From Bigelowiella natans CCMP2755 (Eukaryota; Cercozoa; Chlorarachniophyceae): 41,997 nucleotides of DNA. How positions within the stretch are numbered: position 1 is the first letter of the stretch; each line of letters opens with the position of its first letter. Both the position numbers and the translations under genes were made by a program. Of this stretch, positions 38,669 to 41,997 are shown piece by piece. The DNA lies in contig ADNK01003537.1 in the NCBI GenBank assembly GCA_000320545.1, positions 1-41,997 on the forward strand, given 5' to 3'. The notes below the pieces were generated by a model that was given only the letters and a program-made list of their open reading frames with translations, ran no database searches and was not told the DNA's origin.

Positions 38669-39860
38669 ATGTTGCCGAAAAGAAAGAAATACAGATGTGC
38701 TACCAATTACAACCGAAAAACCTTTGGTGTCTACCATTACAACAGAGATGAGAAAGAATACCATTTAACTGTAGATGGTGAGAACATCCTACGAAGCAAA
38801 ACACTGGAAGGGTATAATTTATATGTTCTTAAACCATCAAAGAACAGCAATGTGATTGAAGAATATGGAAAGAAAATGAACGATTTTCATCAGTTTAAAG
38901 CAATCACAGGTTATGACTACAAACGAAGCAACTACGATGATACAGAGATGAGTTTATACATTTGGAATCAGTTTAGACCACAGGAGGTAGAGTTTGGAAA
39001 GACTACAGAAATGGAAGAAGAATGGGTATATAAAGCAAGTAGAGGTGGAATACGATATAGTGTGGATGGAGAATATCAAAACAAAGACTATATCAAATTG
39101 GATTTGAATAAAAAATACACATCCGTGCTATGTAGCAATTATTTCACTATTCCTTTAGGGACACCTATGACAAGAACCATAACACAGGAACAAGTTGATA
39201 AGTATTACAAATTCAATTATGGTTTATACAACATAGAAATAAGCAAAGATGATGATGTATTTTTTAAATACAACAAACATAATATTTATACTCATCTTGA
39301 ACTAAAACAAGCAAAAGAATTAGGATTGAAATTGAACCTATTGGACACCAATTATCTGTATTACAAAGAGAAATTAAAGTCCATAAAACTATTTGGTAAA
39401 TTCTTTCACAGATTATTACCTCATTCAAAATCTCAAGATTTAGTAAAACTAATAATGAATAAACTGTGGGGTATTTTTCAAACCAAGTTGAGAAGAAAGG
39501 TCAACACAAAGCAAGTGATAGAAATTGATGACCGAGAAAGTAATGAAACCCCTACATACAAAATAGGACCTGATGGATATACGATATTGTCCTTGACTAA
39601 ATTTTGAAGAAGAAAAGAAGTATTTTAAATACTATGCCTGTAGAATAGCACCATTTCTTACCTCTTATGTGAGAACCTATATGGTTGGTTTGATAAATGA
39701 ATACAAAGACGATGTTATTTATTCTCATACCGATAGTTTAGTGATAGCAAGAAGCAAAGCAATACATTTTGAAATTAGTGATGAACTTGGGAAATGGAAA
39801 GAGGAGGAACTTCCTAAACACTTCAAAGTGGAGAAAAGTATGCTTGTACAAATGAATTAA
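38669..39860 (+). pseudogene. family B DNA polymerase, N-truncated and frameshifted
   Basis: Frame 1 (38669-39607) carries the pre-motif ASRGGIRYS (residues 123-131), motif A KLDLNKKYTS (D145) and motif B VKLIMNKLWG (K260, N264, G268). It ends at a TGA (39605-39607). Skipping one T at AAA-TTT-TGA puts the reader in the frame that continues EEEKKYFKYYACRIAPFLTS and contains motif C YSHTDS (about 39719-39736), then GKWKEE and a stop at 39860. So palm motifs A, B and C are all present across a single +1 shift. Total length is only about 400 residues. No exonuclease motifs are seen at the N-terminus and the thumb end is short, whereas viral PolB usually exceeds 600 aa. Either a decayed gene, a one-base sequencing error, or programmed +1 frameshifting. 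The early motif upstream is intact. Confidence 0.8.
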
Positions 39861-39948
39861 TCATTATTGAAAAAAATATTATAATTATTACTCAATAAAT
39901 ATAATGTTTTTTCTTTTCAAATAAATTATATAGTATATTATAATAAAT

Positions 39949-40278
39949 ATGAGTTTTGCGAACTATTTAAATGTTGATAGGACCACCAAGGCAGTAGAGT
40001 TTAATGTCGGCAATGTTGACTTTGATTTAGATGATATTGAATGTGATAAAATTAAAGTAAATAACCAATTAATAGCACCTGAAATCACAAGTCTACAAAA
40101 TGAAGTAGGTGAGATAAAGAGCGAGATAAATGCGATAAAGAACGATATTATATCGTTCAAAGCGGATGTGCTGGATACGATAAATCAAATACTACAAGCA
40201 CTACAGATAGACCATACAAACAAGAGCATAACGACCGCTTATGATTTAAAGGTCACAGGCAACTTAGAGCAGGGATAA
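39949..40278 (+). CDS. short coiled-coil fibre-like protein (109 aa)
   Basis: Begins MSFANYLNVDRTTKAVEFNV. A beta-type N-terminal part is followed by a clear heptad coiled coil (SLQNEVGEIKSEINAIKNDI) and a short tail ending DLKVTGNLEQG. This N-terminal cap plus trimeric-coil plan is typical of viral fibres. First of three such genes in a row, with no exact late motif. Confidence 0.65.
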   Translation: MSFANYLNVDRTTKAVEFNVGNVDFDLDDIECDKIKVNNQLIAPEITSLQNEVGEIKSEINAIKNDIISFKADVLDTINQILQALQIDHTNKSITTAYDLKVTGNLEQG

Positions 40279-40297
40279 AATCTTTAAAAATAATTAT

Positions 40298-40305
40298 TTT
40301 CTAAA
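40298..40305 (+). promoter_or_regulatory. late-type motif variant TTTCTAAA
   Basis: One mismatch to the TATCTAA core, which ends 13 nt before the ATG at 40318. Confidence 0.45.
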
Positions 40306-40317
40306 CTATGTTATATA

Positions 40318-40929
40318 ATGTCCGTATCTTCTACCGCACATTTTAGAAATACCGTATTAATAGATGGAGAACTCACAGGTTTAACCATCACAAGGATTGA
40401 TACAGAGAAGACCGCTGTGTTAAATTCTTTAAATGCTCACATAACAACTTATAATGACAGCGAGACTGCTAATGCTACAGCAAGAGCAGGATTACAAACA
40501 CAGATAGATGATGCTAATACTGCTACTACACAAGCAATTACCAATTTACAGCAAGAAATTGATGACAATAAAAATGACATTGAAGGCAAACTCGCTACTG
40601 AAACCAGTGCGAGATTATCTTTAGAAAATGCTCACAATACAAGAAGTAACTATGTGGATGGTGAGATTTCCAGATTAGATGGATTACATACAAACGATAG
40701 TGCCAGATTAGATGCCGTTGAAGCAGCACAAGCAACTGTTAATACTGACATTGAAGCAAAAATTCAGGAGAGAATTGACCAACACAATGCTGATTTAGAT
40801 AATACACTTCCTCGTTTAGCAAAATTAGAAGAGTATTTAGAAATTGATGAAACCGACCCTTCTAATCCAGTTGTGAGAATCAAGGCAGGAGTTCAATTTG
40901 AAGTATCAGGAAATTTCATTCAAAGTTAA
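40318..40929 (+). CDS. coiled-coil fibre-like protein (203 aa)
   Basis: Begins MSVSSTAHFRNTVLIDGELT. The middle (about residues 40-170) is a long Ala/Asn/Thr/Glu coiled coil (TQAITNLQQEIDDNKNDIEG). It ends in IKAGVQFEVSGNFIQS, which echoes the end of the preceding protein (DLKVTGNLEQG), suggesting a shared C-terminal plug. Likely trimeric virion fibre. A late-type motif variant precedes it, and a hairpin follows its stop. Confidence 0.65.
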   Translation: MSVSSTAHFRNTVLIDGELTGLTITRIDTEKTAVLNSLNAHITTYNDSETANATARAGLQTQIDDANTATTQAITNLQQEIDDNKNDIEGKLATETSARLSLENAHNTRSNYVDGEISRLDGLHTNDSARLDAVEAAQATVNTDIEAKIQERIDQHNADLDNTLPRLAKLEEYLEIDETDPSNPVVRIKAGVQFEVSGNFIQS

Positions 40930-40978
40930 ATTTAATTATGTGTATTTATATATTTATTCTAATATTGATATTCAACCC

Positions 40979-41004
40979 TTTCAACACCCTTGAAGGTGTT
41001 GAAA
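40979..41004. terminator. hairpin, possible transcript-end signal
   Basis: TTTCAACACC and GGTGTTGAAA pair perfectly (10 bp) around CTTGAA, 50 nt past the fibre gene stop. It overlaps the right 33-bp inverted repeat and mirrors the hairpin at 22196-22228. Confidence 0.55.
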
Positions 41005-41028
41005 ATGAAATCTGGAATAAATATATAT
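40996..41028 (-). repeat. 33-bp inverted repeat, right copy
   Basis: Perfect reverse complement of 22171-22203. Confidence 0.9.
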
Positions 41029-41040
41029 TTAATATTTTTT

Positions 41041-41048
41041 TATCTAAA
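41041..41048 (+). promoter_or_regulatory. late-type motif TATCTAAA
   Basis: The core ends 18 nt before the ATG at 41066. Confidence 0.6.
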
Positions 41049-41065
41049 CTATATTAAATATATAT

Positions 41066-41932
41066 ATGAGTGCAGCAAATTATTTTACACGATTAAGTGA
41101 TGGTAGATTGATAATGGATGTAAACAACGACGGAATATTAGAAGCAAAAGGAATTCAGGTTCAAGACACGATTAGGGTGAAAAACATAATAGTTGAAGAT
41201 AATATCAAATCTGCTTCAATTACCTTAAATAATCAAAACTTTACAACAAACAATAACAACATTTCAGCAGGAATAGATGGTATAACAACTACGATGAATG
41301 ACAGAATAGACTTTAGCAAGAACATTCAGTTGAATGCTGGTAAGACTATCACAGGAGATACTGCGAATTTCACAAGTATTAACCTGGATGGTAATAATCT
41401 TGCGACCCAACTCACAAAGATAAGTGAGAATACCACCAACATTGCTAATAATACGACCAAAATCAACGAGAACTTGGTTCAAAGAATTTCCAATGATAAT
41501 GATATTATAAGTAACTCTAATAGAATAACACAAAATACTAATAGGATAGTTAGCAACGAGAGTTTAATAAACGGACATACTGTTTCTATTCAGTCCAATA
41601 GCACAAGAACAAACACGAATACAAGCAATATCACTTCCAATACTAACCGAATATCTACGAATGAAAGTGGGATAAACACCATCAAAACTGATGTAGCAAC
41701 AAACACAACTAACATAAATACTAATACCACTACTATAAGCAATAATACAACCAATATTGGTAGCAATACAACCAATATTAATAATATAGGTACGAAAATA
41801 GACCATTTCACTATCAATCCTACCAACATTAATATCACAAACAAGGACTTTCTTGTGAATGAATTACCAACAGGTTCCAACTACAGGGACTACGAACATC
41901 CAGTTGAAAACAAATGGGGATGTCATTTCTAA
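41066..41932 (+). CDS. repetitive fibre/adhesin-like protein (288 aa)
   Basis: Begins MSAANYFTRLSDGRLIMDVN. Residues 1-95 form a beta-type head. About 100-250 are Asn/Thr/Ile seven-residue repeats (NTTNINTNTTTISNNTTNIG), as in trimeric autotransporter stalks and phage tail fibres. A short C-terminal domain ends GCHF. Likely a receptor-binding fibre shaft. It is the only fibre gene outside the right inverted repeat. The low-complexity stalk could vary in length by repeat slippage. Confidence 0.7.
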   Translation: MSAANYFTRLSDGRLIMDVNNDGILEAKGIQVQDTIRVKNIIVEDNIKSASITLNNQNFTTNNNNISAGIDGITTTMNDRIDFSKNIQLNAGKTITGDTANFTSINLDGNNLATQLTKISENTTNIANNTTKINENLVQRISNDNDIISNSNRITQNTNRIVSNESLINGHTVSIQSNSTRTNTNTSNITSNTNRISTNESGINTIKTDVATNTTNINTNTTTISNNTTNIGSNTTNINNIGTKIDHFTINPTNINITNKDFLVNELPTGSNYRDYEHPVENKWGCHF

Positions 41933-41997
41933 AAATTACAGAGTGATATATAATTAATACCATAATCTCACACCCAGAGCATAAATGTTGAAACTAT

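Noticed and set aside
1-41997. tRNA or rRNA genes
   Set aside because: No cloverleaf or rRNA-like stretch recognised by eye on either strand; a covariance-model scan would be needed to exclude small RNA genes.

Overview
The window joins two kinds of DNA. Roughly 1-17.5 kb is nuclear DNA of a eukaryote, probably a protist or alga: genes are broken by short GT-AG introns (about 90 nt upwards), dinucleotide microsatellites are common, and long stretches are non-coding. Roughly 17.5 kb to the right edge is compact, AT-rich, nearly intron-free DNA encoding a Polinton-like/virophage-like double-jelly-roll virus. I read it as an endogenous viral element integrated in a host chromosome. Its left junction lies near 17.46-17.8 kb; its right end is not in the window. 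I cannot name the host species.

Host part. A small two-exon gene with a mitochondrial-presequence-like start (1256-1654, minus); a multi-exon HtrA/Deg-type serine protease with PDZ-like region (2039-6180, minus); a compositionally distinct non-coding stretch with a pyrimidine-rich tract (6.2-8.1 kb); a multi-exon TPR protein (8100-13085, minus); and, divergent from it, a multi-exon gene of unknown function (13709-16549, plus).

Viral part. Left arm: an unknown AT-rich gene between minisatellite arrays, a 65-aa ORF, a GC-richer coiled-coil/kelch gene and a DD35E retroviral-type integrase. Core: ribonucleotide reductase small subunit, small membrane or coiled-coil proteins, a giant-virus-type small protein, major capsid protein, minor capsid (penton-like) protein, a basic amphipathic pVI-like core protein, class 3 lipase, adenain/Ulp1-type maturation protease, a 554-aa unknown protein, packaging ATPase, an HNH endonuclease with zinc-knuckle repeats and a two-helix membrane protein. 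Right arm: a spliced gene with a 103-nt intron, a 1.5-kb repeat-rich non-coding stretch, then a replication block (SF3 helicase, unknown protein, truncated and frameshifted family B polymerase) and three coiled-coil fibre-like proteins.

How it fits together. Capsid, penton, protease, ATPase and integrase make up the virion and integration set; helicase and polymerase the replication set; RNR feeds dNTP supply; lipase and fibre proteins suggest entry or host contact. The start regions fall into two promoter classes. T(A/G)TTTAAAGA lies 22-29 nt before the ATG of seven genes, including helicase, polymerase and HNH. TATCTAA or a close variant lies 10-20 nt before the ATG of nine genes, mostly structural or membrane. 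This looks like early/late control. The late motif resembles the TCTA-type late promoter reported for mavirus and its giant-virus partner CroV, so activation by a co-infecting giant virus is a reasonable but untested inference. A perfect 33-bp inverted repeat at 22171-22203 and 40996-41028 brackets 18.86 kb and leaves the integrase and the last fibre gene outside.
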